Source of the DNA: CAYWMD01 sp964458575
GTDB lineage: Bacteria > Verrucomicrobiota > Verrucomicrobiia > Limisphaerales > JADLHS01
Assembly (NCBI GenBank): GCA_964458575.1
Contig: CAYWMD010000056.1
Coordinates: 1-41,858 of the forward strand
Direction: 5' to 3'
Length of the DNA stretch: 41,858 nucleotides
In this document: piece by piece, positions 7,930-16,354 of the stretch
Layout: each line of letters begins with the position of its first letter
How positions within the stretch are numbered: the stretch's first letter is position 1
Position numbers and translations under genes: made by a program
The notes under the pieces: model-generated
What the model saw: only the letters and a program-made list of their open reading frames with translations
The model's database searches: none
What the model was told of the DNA's origin: nothing

Positions 7930-8562
7930 TCACACCGGCACGGACGTTTTCTCCACGCCGGGGATTTCCTTCCGCGACTGCACGACTTGGTCCACCAAGC
8001 CGTAGGCTTTCGCTTCCTCGGACGACATGAACCGGTCGCGATCGGTGTCTTTGGCCAGTTCTTCGACCGAGCGACCGCAATGTTTGCCGAGGATCTCATT
8101 GAGCCGGTCCTTGAGCCGCAAGATTTCCTTCGCCTGGATGCTGATGTCCGTGGCCTGGCCCTGCACACCGCCCCACGGCTGATGAATCATGATGCGCGCA
8201 TTGGGCAGGGCGTACCGTTTGCCCTTCGTGCCCGCCGCCAACAGCACCGCGCCCATGCTCGCGGCCTGACCGACGCAATACGTGTTCACGTCGCACGTGA
8301 GGTATTGCATCGTGTCGTAAATCGCCAAACCCGCCGTGACGCTGCCGCCGGGCGAATTGATGTAAAGATGCACGTCCTTCTTGGCATCGGACATCTGCAG
8401 GAACAGCAGTTGCGCGATGATGATGTTGGAAACCGTGTCGTCCACCGGCGTGCCGAGGAAGATGATGCGGTCCACCAGCAGGCGCGAATAAATGTCCCAT
8501 GTTCGTTCACCCCGCCCGGTTTGCTCGACCACGATTGGCACTAGAAAATTTTTTTCGTTCAT
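7930..8562 (-). CDS. clpP: ATP-dependent Clp protease proteolytic subunit ClpP
   Basis: This 210-residue serine peptidase should form the double-heptamer chamber that degrades proteins delivered by ClpX. The catalytic Ser102 is in QAASMGA and His127 is in MIHQPWGG. The Asp is in KDTDRDRF (D176 by spacing from the E. coli enzyme). The substrate-binding segment YINSPGGSVTAG is intact. The N-terminus is short, so little or no propeptide is expected. It is the first gene of the clpP / small membrane protein / clpX group. The trigger-factor gene that often precedes clpP is absent here: the 330 bases upstream hold only repeats. Confidence 0.97.
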   Translation of the reverse strand: MNEKNFLVPIVVEQTGRGERTWDIYSRLLVDRIIFLGTPVDDTVSNIIIAQLLFLQMSDAKKDVHLYINSPGGSVTAGLAIYDTMQYLTCDVNTYCVGQAASMGAVLLAAGTKGKRYALPNARIMIHQPWGGVQGQATDISIQAKEILRLKDRLNEILGKHCGRSVEELAKDTDRDRFMSSEEAKAYGLVDQVVQSRKEIPGVEKTSVPV

Positions 8563-8893
8563 GTCTCGGTTCTTTCTGGTGGCGCAAGGTAACGGAGCGG
8601 TGGGGCAGGGTCAAGCCATGCGCCAGAGCCGGCCAGAGCCGGCGTCAGCCTGAATGGATGGCGGTCCGCCCGACCCATGAACCGTGCTTGGCGACGATCC
8701 CAAGCTTTGACCCGTACGAAACAAAGTTTGGGCGGGGTTCACAGCCCCGCTGCGCCCAATTTTGGAGGTCCAGGCTTTCCATGAACCCGCGGCCCCCGTC
8801 CCTCCGCCATCGGGTGGGGGAGGGTGTCCGCAGAACGGGTGCGGGTCACAACCTCAGCTTGTCGCTCACGGATGTATTCGGTAATCTGGACAC
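8563..8893. other. Gene-free region between divergent clpP and yebC, repeat-rich
   Basis: No convincing gene is seen. The stretch holds a doubled CAGAGCCGGC near 8611-8632 and an imperfect palindrome TTGGGCGGGG/GCGCCCAA near 8728-8759. A GC-rich hairpin based on CCCGTCCCTCCGCC and GGGTGGGGGAGGG lies near 8796-8825. Promoters for clpP and yebC must lie here, but no clear -35/-10 pair could be picked by eye. Confidence 0.6.
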
Positions 8894-9625
8894 ATGGGTC
8901 GTCAATGGTTACATGCAAAGCGTCTGGTTGCCGGTCTGAAGAAAGGCCGTGCCACCAGCAAACTGGTTCGGGAAATTTCGGTCGCCGCCAAGATGGGCGG
9001 GGCGGACCCGGCCATGAACGCACGCCTGGCCACCGCGGTGGAGAAGGCCAAGAAGGAAAGCGTCAGCAAGGACGTGATCGAACGCGCCATCAAGAAGGGC
9101 GCGGGCACGGGCGACGAGAAGCTCGTCATGGAGCACGTGGTCTTCGAGGGCCGCACGCCGCACAACGTGCCCGTGATCGTGGAGGTTTACACCGACAACG
9201 TGAACCGTACCGCACCGGAAATCCGGGTGCTGTTCAAGAAAGGCCAGCTTGGCAACGCCGGCAGCAACAAGTTTCTCTTCGATCACGTCGGCCTGGTGGA
9301 AGCGCATCATCCCGATGCGAATGCTGACCGTGAGGCCGCCGCCATCGAAGCCGGCGCGAACGAGGTCGAGCAACTTGCCAGCGCGCAGAATGACGATGTG
9401 CCCGAAGGCGCGTCGGGCGCACGCTTCATTTGTGACCGCACCGCGGTGCATGCCGTGGCGAAATGGCTTTCGGGCAACGGCTGGACCGTCGTGACGAGTG
9501 AGCTGGGCTACGTGCCGAAGCAATTTCCAGAGCTAACCGAACCACAAAAGGCCGAGGCCGGGGAGTTTCTCCAGGCGCTTGACGATCACGATGATGTCCA
9601 CCGCGTCTGGGCGGCAGTGAGGTAA
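8894..9625 (+). CDS. yebC: YebC/PmpR family protein
   Basis: This 243-residue protein matches the YebC family throughout: an N-terminal helical bundle starting MGRQWLHAKRLVAGLKKGRA, then EISVAAKMGGADPAMNARL, KDVIERAIKKGAG and a middle VEVYTDNVNRTAPEIR segment. The C-terminal domain contains HVGLVEAHH and GWTVVTSELGYVPKQ. Members were first described as DNA-binding regulators (PmpR), and some have more recently been tied to relief of ribosome stalling at proline stretches. The usual start reads roughly MGRQWxxAK, and this ATG matches. It stands alone, with no ruvC or ruvA next to it. Confidence 0.92.
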   Translation: MGRQWLHAKRLVAGLKKGRATSKLVREISVAAKMGGADPAMNARLATAVEKAKKESVSKDVIERAIKKGAGTGDEKLVMEHVVFEGRTPHNVPVIVEVYTDNVNRTAPEIRVLFKKGQLGNAGSNKFLFDHVGLVEAHHPDANADREAAAIEAGANEVEQLASAQNDDVPEGASGARFICDRTAVHAVAKWLSGNGWTVVTSELGYVPKQFPELTEPQKAEAGEFLQALDDHDDVHRVWAAVR

Positions 9626-9712
9626 ATGGGCAACTGGCGATCAAGCCCCGGATGATGGGCGGTTCACCGGTTGCAAACGAAGCGAATTGTGGTTTCCTGA
9701 TCCTGAACGGCT

Positions 9713-10519
9713 ATGATAAACAAATTGATCCGACAACTTCTGATTCCCAGACTTCTCGTCGCCGGGCTCGTGTTTTGGAGCGGTTGCAGCACCGTGCCCG
9801 TCACCGGGCGCTCGCAACTGAACCTGATGTCCCCCGGCCAGGAAATGCAACTGGGCCTTACCAGCTTCGATCAGTTGAAAAAGGAAACTCCCATCAGCAA
9901 GGACCCTGCGGCCAATGCCCTCGTGCAGAAGGTCGGCAAGCGCATCGCTGCCGTCGCCCAACCGGACATGCCGAATGCGCAGTGGGAGTTTGTCGTCTTC
10001 GAGAGCAAGGAAGCCAACGCGTTTTGTCTGCCGGGGGGAAAAGTCGGCGTTTACACGGGCATCCTGCCGATTACAAAGGACGAAGCGGGCATGGCCACGG
10101 TGCTGGGGCATGAAATCGCGCACGCGGTGGCGCGGCACGGCGGCGAGCGCATGAGCGAGGCGATGTTGATGGAGACGGGCGGGCAGATTTTGGGAACGAC
10201 GCTGTCCACCGCCGACCCGCGCACGCAGGCGGCGGCGACCATTGCATACGGTCTGACGACCCAGGTCGGCGTGCAGTTGCCGCACAGCCGGAAGCAGGAA
10301 TCCGAGGCGGACGAAATCGGGTTAATCTACATGGCGCGCGCCGGTTACGACCCCGAGGCGGCAGTCGGATTCTGGGAACGGTTCGCGGCTTACAACCAGC
10401 AGCAAGGCGGCGGCGGCACCCTGCCGTTTCTGCGCACGCATCCCACCGACGAAAAGCGCATCCAACAGTTGAAAGCCTGGATGCCGCGCGCGAAAGCTGA
10501 ATATCGTCCGGCCAACTGA
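9713..10519 (+). CDS. M48-family metalloprotease lipoprotein
   Basis: This 268-residue zinc metallopeptidase resembles the BepA/LoiP type that controls outer-membrane protein quality. A lipoprotein signal ends in the lipobox WSGC with Cys25, so it is probably anchored by lipid on the periplasmic side. The catalytic motif HEIAH has His133, Glu134 and His137, and the third zinc ligand is the Glu of ESEADEIG. The upstream NAFCLPGGKVGVYTG segment is typical of the family, as is the C-terminal THPTDEKRIQQL. BepA has a C-terminal TPR region that this protein lacks, so it resembles the shorter LoiP form. Confidence 0.9.
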   Translation: MINKLIRQLLIPRLLVAGLVFWSGCSTVPVTGRSQLNLMSPGQEMQLGLTSFDQLKKETPISKDPAANALVQKVGKRIAAVAQPDMPNAQWEFVVFESKEANAFCLPGGKVGVYTGILPITKDEAGMATVLGHEIAHAVARHGGERMSEAMLMETGGQILGTTLSTADPRTQAAATIAYGLTTQVGVQLPHSRKQESEADEIGLIYMARAGYDPEAAVGFWERFAAYNQQQGGGGTLPFLRTHPTDEKRIQQLKAWMPRAKAEYRPAN

Positions 10520-10564
10520 ACTTCGCGCCCAGCCCGGTGCGCCGGATCGCGGCGCGGGAGAGAG

Positions 10565-10640
10565 TGGTGGGTTGGCTGGGACTCGAACCCAGGACCAACG
10601 GCTTAAAAGGCCGCTGCTCTACCGACTGAGCTACCAACCC
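10565..10640 (-). tRNA. tRNA-Lys (anticodon TTT), CCA encoded
   Basis: Read on the minus strand, the acceptor arms GGGTTGG (5') and CCAACCC (3') pair perfectly. The D-arm GCTC...GAGC, anticodon arm GCGGC/GCCGT with loop CTTTTAA, and T-arm CTGGG/CCCAG with TTCGAGT loop all fold. The anticodon in the seven-base loop is TTT, for lysine AAA/AAG. The discriminator base is A and a genomic CCA follows, so the 3' end need not be added enzymatically. It lies between two plus-strand genes on the opposite strand. Confidence 0.95.
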
Positions 10641-10816
10641 ACAAATCAACGGGCCGACTTTTATTCTGTTTGGAGTCCAGGCCGACGCGGAGACCTTCGA
10701 TCAAAGCGCGGGCAGGCTAGTCCACTCGCCCCACACGGGCAAGCGTTTTCCCTTGATTTTCCCGCCGTCCTCCGCCCGGGACTTGCGGATTCCCGCCGAC
10801 CGGAGAAACTTCCTGC

Positions 10817-11227
10817 ATGGGCCGCACGTATCTCTTTGAATGCCCGAAATGTGGTTACCGCGCCAAAGTGGCCGGCGGCGGCGCCCGCGGGTTTCATTTC
10901 GCGGTTCAAACCATCCTTTGTCACGATTGCAAGGAATTGCACGATGCCGTCACGGCGTTGAAAATGGCGGCCACCGGTTTGGCAGCGACGTCCGGCGGAC
11001 TGCAATTGAAGACCGGGCGCAAACCAGCCGCATCGGCGCCGACATTCCTTGCCGCGCTCAACCGCCTGCCCCCAGGCGGATCGAAACGGTTGCGGTGGGT
11101 TTATTTCAAAGCGGCCTGTCCGGTTTCCCCACGTCACCGTATCCGGGAATGGCAGTCGCCGGACAAATGCCCGAAATGCGGGTGTTTTCTCGAACCGGCC
11201 GCGACGCCGTTCCGCCTCTGGGATTGA
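10817..11227 (+). CDS. Zinc-ribbon protein of unknown function
   Basis: This 136-residue protein opens MGRTYLFECPKCGYRAKVAGG and has three CxxC pairs: CPKC at 9-12, CHDC near 35-38, and CPKC near 117-120 at the C-terminus. This could build one or two zinc ribbons. The middle is basic and Ala/Pro-rich. No catalytic motif is visible. Such proteins often bind nucleic acid or another protein, but nothing here shows which. It is convergent with the next gene. I do not recognise a named family. Confidence 0.6.
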   Translation: MGRTYLFECPKCGYRAKVAGGGARGFHFAVQTILCHDCKELHDAVTALKMAATGLAATSGGLQLKTGRKPAASAPTFLAALNRLPPGGSKRLRWVYFKAACPVSPRHRIREWQSPDKCPKCGCFLEPAATPFRLWD

Positions 11228-11273
11228 GTCGAGGCGGTTTTCTGCACTCGAGTATTGTCGTCGCGAACCGGGC

Positions 11274-12143
11274 TCAGCGGCAGGTTTCGTAGCCGCGGAA
11301 GTAGCCAATGCACTGGGCCACGTCGGGGACGGAGTTCTCCCACTTGGTTTCGTATTCAACCGCAACGTTTCCGGCAAAGCCCTGGGCCTTGAGTTCGTCT
11401 AGAATGCCTTTGATGTCGCTGATGCCGGCGCCGAAGGGAACATCCTCGGTTTGCTTGCCGATGGCGGTGCGGTCCTTCATGTGCGCACTGACGATGCGCC
11501 CCTTGAGCGTCCGGATGCCATCAATCGGCTTGATTCCGGAGGTGGCCCAGTGTCCGACGTCGGCACACGCGCCGATGCGCGGGTCGCGGTCCTTGACCAT
11601 GGAAAGGACATAGGCCGGATCCCAGACCTTGTAATTCGGATTGTCCGGGCGTTTGGGGTGATTATGAATGGCCACGCGGATGTCGAATTCCTTCACCAGC
11701 TTCTCAATCACATCCAACTGGTCCACGCCTTCCGTCGTGATGGCGTAAAGCTGGAGCTTCTTCGCGAACTCAAAAATCTTCCGCCAATCGGCCGCGTCCT
11801 TGCCGTTGACCACCCCGTAATTGACGGCGCGCACGCCGTGCTTGGCGAGTTGGGCCTGGATCTGCGCCACCATTTCATCGGAGGAATTGTGATCGAACTT
11901 CTCCTTCGGCTGGTCGGCGTTGAACTTCTGGCCCGGATAAAATTCAATGACCTTGGCGCCGGTCAACGCCGTTTTTTCGATGGCTTCCATGGCGCTGAAA
12001 CGGTTGAACGTCCATGCCTGGCAGCCGACGGCGAAGCCGCCGATTTTGCAGTCGTCCGGAATGGATGCGGCGGGTGCGCGCAACGGCGCGGCCAGCGCAA
12101 CGATGAACAAGAAAAGTGCGGTCAGAAGTATCGTTCGTGTCAT
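11274..12143 (-). CDS. Secreted sugar-phosphate isomerase/epimerase-like TIM barrel
   Basis: The 289-residue protein has a signal peptide (MTRTILLTALFLFIVALAAP, cleaved near APAA) and then a xylose-isomerase-like TIM barrel. The barrel opens with IGGFAVGCQAWTFNRF, and metal-type residues occur in AIHNHPKRPDNP, ACADVGHWATSG, VSAHMKD and VAVEYETKWENS. Cytoplasmic relatives include hydroxypyruvate isomerase and inositol-pathway epimerases. Exported versions are common in Verrucomicrobia and Planctomycetes and are thought to act on sugars in the periplasm; substrate is unknown here. The start at 12143 gives a compact signal peptide; an in-frame ATG at 12170 would add nine residues. Confidence 0.8.
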   Translation of the reverse strand: MTRTILLTALFLFIVALAAPLRAPAASIPDDCKIGGFAVGCQAWTFNRFSAMEAIEKTALTGAKVIEFYPGQKFNADQPKEKFDHNSSDEMVAQIQAQLAKHGVRAVNYGVVNGKDAADWRKIFEFAKKLQLYAITTEGVDQLDVIEKLVKEFDIRVAIHNHPKRPDNPNYKVWDPAYVLSMVKDRDPRIGACADVGHWATSGIKPIDGIRTLKGRIVSAHMKDRTAIGKQTEDVPFGAGISDIKGILDELKAQGFAGNVAVEYETKWENSVPDVAQCIGYFRGYETCR

Positions 12144-12243
12144 AATCAGAAGCTCGGTTGAATGTTTCATGCGCCGGGCGTTTCAGCCGTCCGGCGCGCC
12201 TATTGCACTCGCAAGACCTTGACGCGTCAAAACATTTTTTGCA

Positions 12244-13140
12244 CTACCCCACCCGCACCCGCAGGCACTCCCGCCGGATGGAAAACGTGGCCGGCAAGTG
12301 TCCGACCAGTTCGCCATCCAGTTCGAAGGGCACGGGCGACTCGCTCATCAGGGTGAAAGATTCGGCCTGGAATCGTTGGACCACGCCGTTGGGGACTTTT
12401 CCGCGGGCCAGCAGCGGCAGGGCGCAACGCATCAGCGTCCACCAGCCGGCCCGGGGAAAGACGCACACGTCGAGCAATCCATCCCGCAGATCCGCGTGCG
12501 GCAGTAGCCGGTAGTTGCCGCCATAAAGCCGGCCGTTGCCGATCAAAATCAATTCGCCCGCGGCCTGCCGGTTGGTGCTGGCGGCCTTGATGGGTGGCAG
12601 GGTCTCAGCCAGTGCCTTGAGTCCGGCCCAGACGTACGCCAGCGGCCCGACTCTTTTCTTGAGCGGCCACGAAACCAGCTCGATGGCCCGGGCATCCAGA
12701 CCGGCGCCGGCGAGCTGGGCAAAGTATCGCCGCTGCTTCACGCCATTGGCCTGAAACTCAACGCTCGGAAGATCAATGCGCGTTTCCCGGCCCGCCTGGA
12801 TGACGTTCCAGGCTTTTTCAACCGACAACGGAATCGCCAGCTCCCGTGCAAACACATTCACCGTGCCGAGCGGCAGCAAGCCGAGGGCGACCCGTGCAAA
12901 TCCGTCGGGCGTGTCGCCGATGCCGTTCAGCACTTCGTTCAGCGTGCCGTCCCCGCCGGCGGCAACGACGAGTTCATGGCCTTCGCGAACCGCTTCCGCG
13001 GCGAGCCGGCGCGCGTCATTCGGGCCGGTGGTCCTTTTCAACGCGCAGGTCGCGCCAATGGCATCAAGCTGGCGGCGAAAACGCCGGGCCTTCTCGCCCC
13101 GGGCGGCCGGATTGAATATGACGCACGCGCGCACGGCCAT
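12244..13140 (-). CDS. YegS/DAGK-family lipid kinase
   Basis: This 298-residue protein should phosphorylate a lipid such as diacylglycerol at the membrane. It starts MAVRACVIFNPAARG, with the nucleotide-binding GGDGTLNEVLNG at about 62-73 and the GLLPLGTVNVFARELAIP segment that follows in this family. The C-terminal domain contains LIGNGRLYGGNYRLLPHADLRDGLLDV, which I split because it is the typical second-domain signature. The ATG at 13140 was preferred over a GTG at 13155 because it starts right at the beta strand. It is divergent from the GrpE-like gene, with only 84 bases between the starts, so promoters must overlap. Confidence 0.88.
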   Translation of the reverse strand: MAVRACVIFNPAARGEKARRFRRQLDAIGATCALKRTTGPNDARRLAAEAVREGHELVVAAGGDGTLNEVLNGIGDTPDGFARVALGLLPLGTVNVFARELAIPLSVEKAWNVIQAGRETRIDLPSVEFQANGVKQRRYFAQLAGAGLDARAIELVSWPLKKRVGPLAYVWAGLKALAETLPPIKAASTNRQAAGELILIGNGRLYGGNYRLLPHADLRDGLLDVCVFPRAGWWTLMRCALPLLARGKVPNGVVQRFQAESFTLMSESPVPFELDGELVGHLPATFSIRRECLRVRVG

Positions 13141-13224
13141 GATTTGGCCTGCCACCGACAGGTTCGTCGAGCAGAAAGGCGCGGAGACTTGCGCTCCCGC
13201 CCATTTTCCCTAAAGCTTCACGTG

Positions 13225-14085
13225 ATGAGCGACAAGCACTCATTCTCCGTGCCCAAGTGGCCGTTCTTTCTCGGTGATGCCGTTTTGCTCGGCATCGGCG
13301 CTTTCATTTATCATGAGAGTGCGCGGCCGCTCGGGCATTGGGAGATCATCGCCTGTGGCGTTTGCGCGGCACTGGGCGCGTTGCTCGGCGTATTGCCCTT
13401 CGTTCTGGATTACCGGGCGTTGAGCAAGGCCCTGGAAGTCACCGCCCTTGGCACAGCGACTGAAAAAATCCAGAACCTGGAGCGGCTCGCGACGCAAATC
13501 TCCAGCGCGACCAACCACTGGGAAAACGTGCAGCTTCAGGCTGAGAAAATCTCTGGAACGGCGGGCGAAATTGCGGAACGGATGTCCACCGAATCGCGCG
13601 AGTTCACCCAGTTCCTGAAGCAGATCAACGAGGGCGAGAAGTCCACGCTCCGGCTCGAGGTGGAAAAACTGCGCCGGGCCGAGGGTGACTGGCTGCAGGT
13701 TCTGGTGCACCTGCTCGATCATATTTATGCGTTGCACTCCAGCGCCATGCGCTCGGGCCAGCCGCAATTGATCGAGCAACTGACCCGGTTTCAAAATGCC
13801 TGCCGGCACGACGCCCGGCGTGTGGGTTTGTTGCCGTTCACGGCCAATGTCGGCGATCCGTTCGATGCCGAACGTCATCGGTCGTCCGAGGCCGAGGCGC
13901 CGGCCGAAGGCAGCGTCGTGGGTGAAATCCTCGCCCCGGGTTACACGTTGCAGGGCCGCTTGATCCGGCCCACGCTGGTGCGGCTGAAACCGGCTTCGCC
14001 GGTTGAAACTGCGCCGCCAGCACCGCCGGCGGCATCTCAAGTCGAGCAGGACCAGCTTCCGCTTGAGACATCCAGCGAGCGGTGA
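13225..14085 (+). CDS. Membrane-anchored protein with GrpE-like head domain
   Basis: The 286-residue protein has two N-terminal membrane helices (about 12-30 and 39-62), a long charged coiled-coil region (about 70-165), and then a GrpE-like end. The clearest match is GDPFDAERH, followed by GSVVGEILAPGYTLQGRLIR and PTLVRL, which is the order seen in the GrpE beta-domain (nucleotide exchange on DnaK/Hsp70). True GrpE is cytosolic, without membrane helices, and sits near dnaK or hrcA; neither is seen here. It could localise Hsp70 cycling to the inner membrane, or use the fold for another purpose. The tail (about 258-286) is Pro/Ala-rich and looks disordered. Confidence 0.65.
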   Translation: MSDKHSFSVPKWPFFLGDAVLLGIGAFIYHESARPLGHWEIIACGVCAALGALLGVLPFVLDYRALSKALEVTALGTATEKIQNLERLATQISSATNHWENVQLQAEKISGTAGEIAERMSTESREFTQFLKQINEGEKSTLRLEVEKLRRAEGDWLQVLVHLLDHIYALHSSAMRSGQPQLIEQLTRFQNACRHDARRVGLLPFTANVGDPFDAERHRSSEAEAPAEGSVVGEILAPGYTLQGRLIRPTLVRLKPASPVETAPPAPPAASQVEQDQLPLETSSER

Positions 14086-14100
14086 ACTCCTTCCGCGGCC

Positions 14101-15060
14101 TTACGGCATTGCCGCCGCCGTTTTCTCGATGATCGTCCGCAAGGAAGTCGCGGGCCGGAATCCCGTTGCTTGCGCCAGCTTCTGCACCACCGGTTTGCGC
14201 CGGCGCATGTCGTCGAAACCCGGCGCGTACGCCTCGGCATAGGGCACAAGTTCGATTTTGGACTTCGATCCAAGCGTTTCGATGACGAGCTGGGCCAGGT
14301 CGAGGATGCTGATTTCCTCGGTGCCGCCCACGTTGAACACCTCGCCCCGCGCGGTGGGAGTGTTCTGCAATCGCGACAGCGCGGCCACCGTGTCCAGGAC
14401 GTAACAAAAACAGCGCGTCTGCCGGCCATCACCAAAAACCTTGAGCGGCTGGCCGCTTTGGGCCGCCGCGATGAACCGCGGCAGCACCATGCCGTAACGT
14501 CCGGTCTGGCGGGGGCCGACGGTGTTGAACAACCGGGTGATGACGACCGGCAGGCCATGCTCCCGGGCGAACGCCAGCGCGAGGAATTCGTCCATCAATT
14601 TCGAACAGGCGTAGCTCCAGCGGGATTGGTGCGGGGGGCCGATGAGCAGATCGTCCTCCTCGCCGAAGGCAGCTTTCTGGCTCTTGCCATAAACTTCGGA
14701 GGTCGAGGCAACCAGCACCGGCACGCCGTGCGACGCGGCCGCGTCCAGCAACACCTCGGTTTCATGCAGATTGGTTTTGAGCACGTGAATCGGTGACTTC
14801 ACCACCAACTCCACCCCGACGGCTGCCGCGAGGTGATAGATGCTTTCCGCGCCGGCCACGATTTCGGCCAGTCCGCCGCACGTGGAGATTTTCGACTGAA
14901 TCACGCGCAGTCCTGGATTCGCCGCGACGGTTTGCAGGTTCGCGCGCGAGCCGGTGGAAAGGTCGTCCACGACCACAACCTGCTTGCCATCCGCGAGCAA
15001 TCGCTCCACCAGATGCGAGCCGATAAATCCCGCGCCACCGGTTACCAAGATACGTTTCAT
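14101..15060 (-). CDS. NAD-dependent nucleotide-sugar epimerase/dehydratase
   Basis: The 319-residue protein is an extended short-chain dehydrogenase acting on a nucleotide sugar in the cytoplasm. The NAD-binding GGAGFIG is at 8-14, the VVDDLSTGSRANL loop follows, and the catalytic Ser-Tyr-Lys set is in ASTSEVYG plus Tyr150 and Lys154 of WSYACSK. The region TRLFNTVGPRQTGRYGMVLP and the GDGRQTRCFCYVLDTV motif resemble UDP-glucuronate decarboxylases and GDP-mannose dehydratase-like proteins. UDP-glucose 4-epimerase is another possibility. Its start overlaps the end of the amidase gene by four bases, so the two are translated together, which hints at a cell-surface polysaccharide or envelope role. 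Confidence 0.85.
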   Translation of the reverse strand: MKRILVTGGAGFIGSHLVERLLADGKQVVVVDDLSTGSRANLQTVAANPGLRVIQSKISTCGGLAEIVAGAESIYHLAAAVGVELVVKSPIHVLKTNLHETEVLLDAAASHGVPVLVASTSEVYGKSQKAAFGEEDDLLIGPPHQSRWSYACSKLMDEFLALAFAREHGLPVVITRLFNTVGPRQTGRYGMVLPRFIAAAQSGQPLKVFGDGRQTRCFCYVLDTVAALSRLQNTPTARGEVFNVGGTEEISILDLAQLVIETLGSKSKIELVPYAEAYAPGFDDMRRRKPVVQKLAQATGFRPATSLRTIIEKTAAAMP

Positions 15061-16148
15061 TCAAGTGCCTTCGCGATGGCCCCGGCCAGTTTTTGCCGAT
15101 GTGCCGGGTCGGCAATCCGCCGGGCTTCCCGCGAGTTGGTCAGATACCCGGCCTCGATCAGGACCGCCGGGCACTTTTGCCCGCGCAACACCCCGGGAAA
15201 GCGCGCGCGCCGGACGCCGCGGTCAAGGTCACCGTTGACGCCCAGCAACGCGCGATGCAGCCGCACCGCGTACAGAAAATTCTGGTCGTCATACGCGTTG
15301 TTCGGGAAAACCTGCGCGGGATCGTCGGGATAACCGCGCACCAGATTGGACGGCAGGCCCGCCGGGGTGAGGCAATACGTTTCCAACCCGCCCTGCTCGT
15401 GACTGCCGCCGTCCAGCGAGTTGAAATGCAGGCTCAAAAACAAATCCGCATGCACCCGTTCGGCGAATGCCACCCGGTCCGGCAACGAAATCTCCACGTC
15501 GTTGACGCGTGTTAAAAAAACCTGCCAGCCGGCCGCCTCCAGCAACGGGGCCAGCCGTTTCGCCAAATCCAGCGTGAGGTCCTTTTCCAGCCGTCCGTCC
15601 ACGACACTGCGCGCGCCCAGGTTCGATCCGCCGTGGCCGGGGTCAATCACCACCACGCGGTTGGATTTGGCCTGTACCGCGGCGCCTTGCAGCAGCGGCT
15701 CAAAATTCTTTTGCGCATCCAGCGCGTGAACATACACCTGCCCATCCATCACCTGGGGCGCGAAGCCAAGCCGGATTTCCATTCCGTCCCAATACGCCGT
15801 GCGGCTGCCGATGCTGACGATCAATACGCCGTTGGTGGAGGGCAGGGCGAAACTGGTCTGGGTCTTCACGGGCAGCCGCCGCATCTCTCTGATGCCCTGT
15901 TGTTCGCGCCAGCGGTTCAGTGAAATCCAGGTTGCGTGCGGTGCGAGCGTCGGGGGCGGTGACGTGACCGTTTCCGGCTGGGGTGGAACGACCGGGGGCG
16001 GCGGCGCGGGCTGTTCCTTCGGCGTCATCTCCCAATCCGGTGGATGACCGGCGACGGTATGCCCGGGCTTGCCAACCTTGCGCGGCGTGGTGGAGCAGCC
16101 GGCCAGCACGGCCAGCCCGCACGCAAGAATGGCCGCTGGCTTGATCAC
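15057..16148 (-). CDS. N-acetylmuramoyl-L-alanine amidase (Amidase_3) lipoprotein
   Basis: This 363-residue zinc amidase should cut the amide bond between N-acetylmuramic acid and the peptide stem of peptidoglycan. It has a lipoprotein signal (LAVLAGC, Cys about 18), a Pro-rich linker (about 45-70), and a small domain that may be a cell-wall-binding or AMIN-like part. The catalytic domain contains VIDPGHGGSNLGARS (zinc His), ADLFLSLHFNS (second His) and PAVLIEAGYLTN (catalytic Glu). The start is a GTG at 16146-16148. The epimerase gene follows with a four-base ATGA overlap. Confidence 0.9.
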   Translation of the reverse strand: MIKPAAILACGLAVLAGCSTTPRKVGKPGHTVAGHPPDWEMTPKEQPAPPPPVVPPQPETVTSPPPTLAPHATWISLNRWREQQGIREMRRLPVKTQTSFALPSTNGVLIVSIGSRTAYWDGMEIRLGFAPQVMDGQVYVHALDAQKNFEPLLQGAAVQAKSNRVVVIDPGHGGSNLGARSVVDGRLEKDLTLDLAKRLAPLLEAAGWQVFLTRVNDVEISLPDRVAFAERVHADLFLSLHFNSLDGGSHEQGGLETYCLTPAGLPSNLVRGYPDDPAQVFPNNAYDDQNFLYAVRLHRALLGVNGDLDRGVRRARFPGVLRGQKCPAVLIEAGYLTNSREARRIADPAHRQKLAGAIAKALE

Positions 16149-16313
16149 GGCGACATTGTGCGAATGAAAACGAGCGACTCAAGCGGATTCAAACGACGCG
16201 CGGCTCTGCGTGTCGCAGCGGCGGCAGGGGCGACGGTCCGTTGGTCGCTGATGCCGCCATGTGTTGAAACAGGTCGGAGCTGCCGCGCGACTGCCTTTCG
16301 TCTCATTGGATTT

Positions 16314-16341
16314 TTTGGTGTTTGGCGTTTGGTGTTTGGTG
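16314..16341. repeat. Heptanucleotide tandem repeat TTTGGTG x4
   Basis: Four head-to-tail copies of TTTGGTG (one reads TTTGGCG) run just upstream of the ubiX start. The unit number could vary by slippage, which would change the spacing of the ubiX leader. Confidence 0.75.
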
Positions 16342-16354
16342 TTTAATCCCGGGT

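Noticed and set aside
7911..8168. Upstream extension of the small membrane protein gene into clpP
   Set aside because: The added 86 residues are clpP read in another frame and look random; the start at 7910 is better placed.
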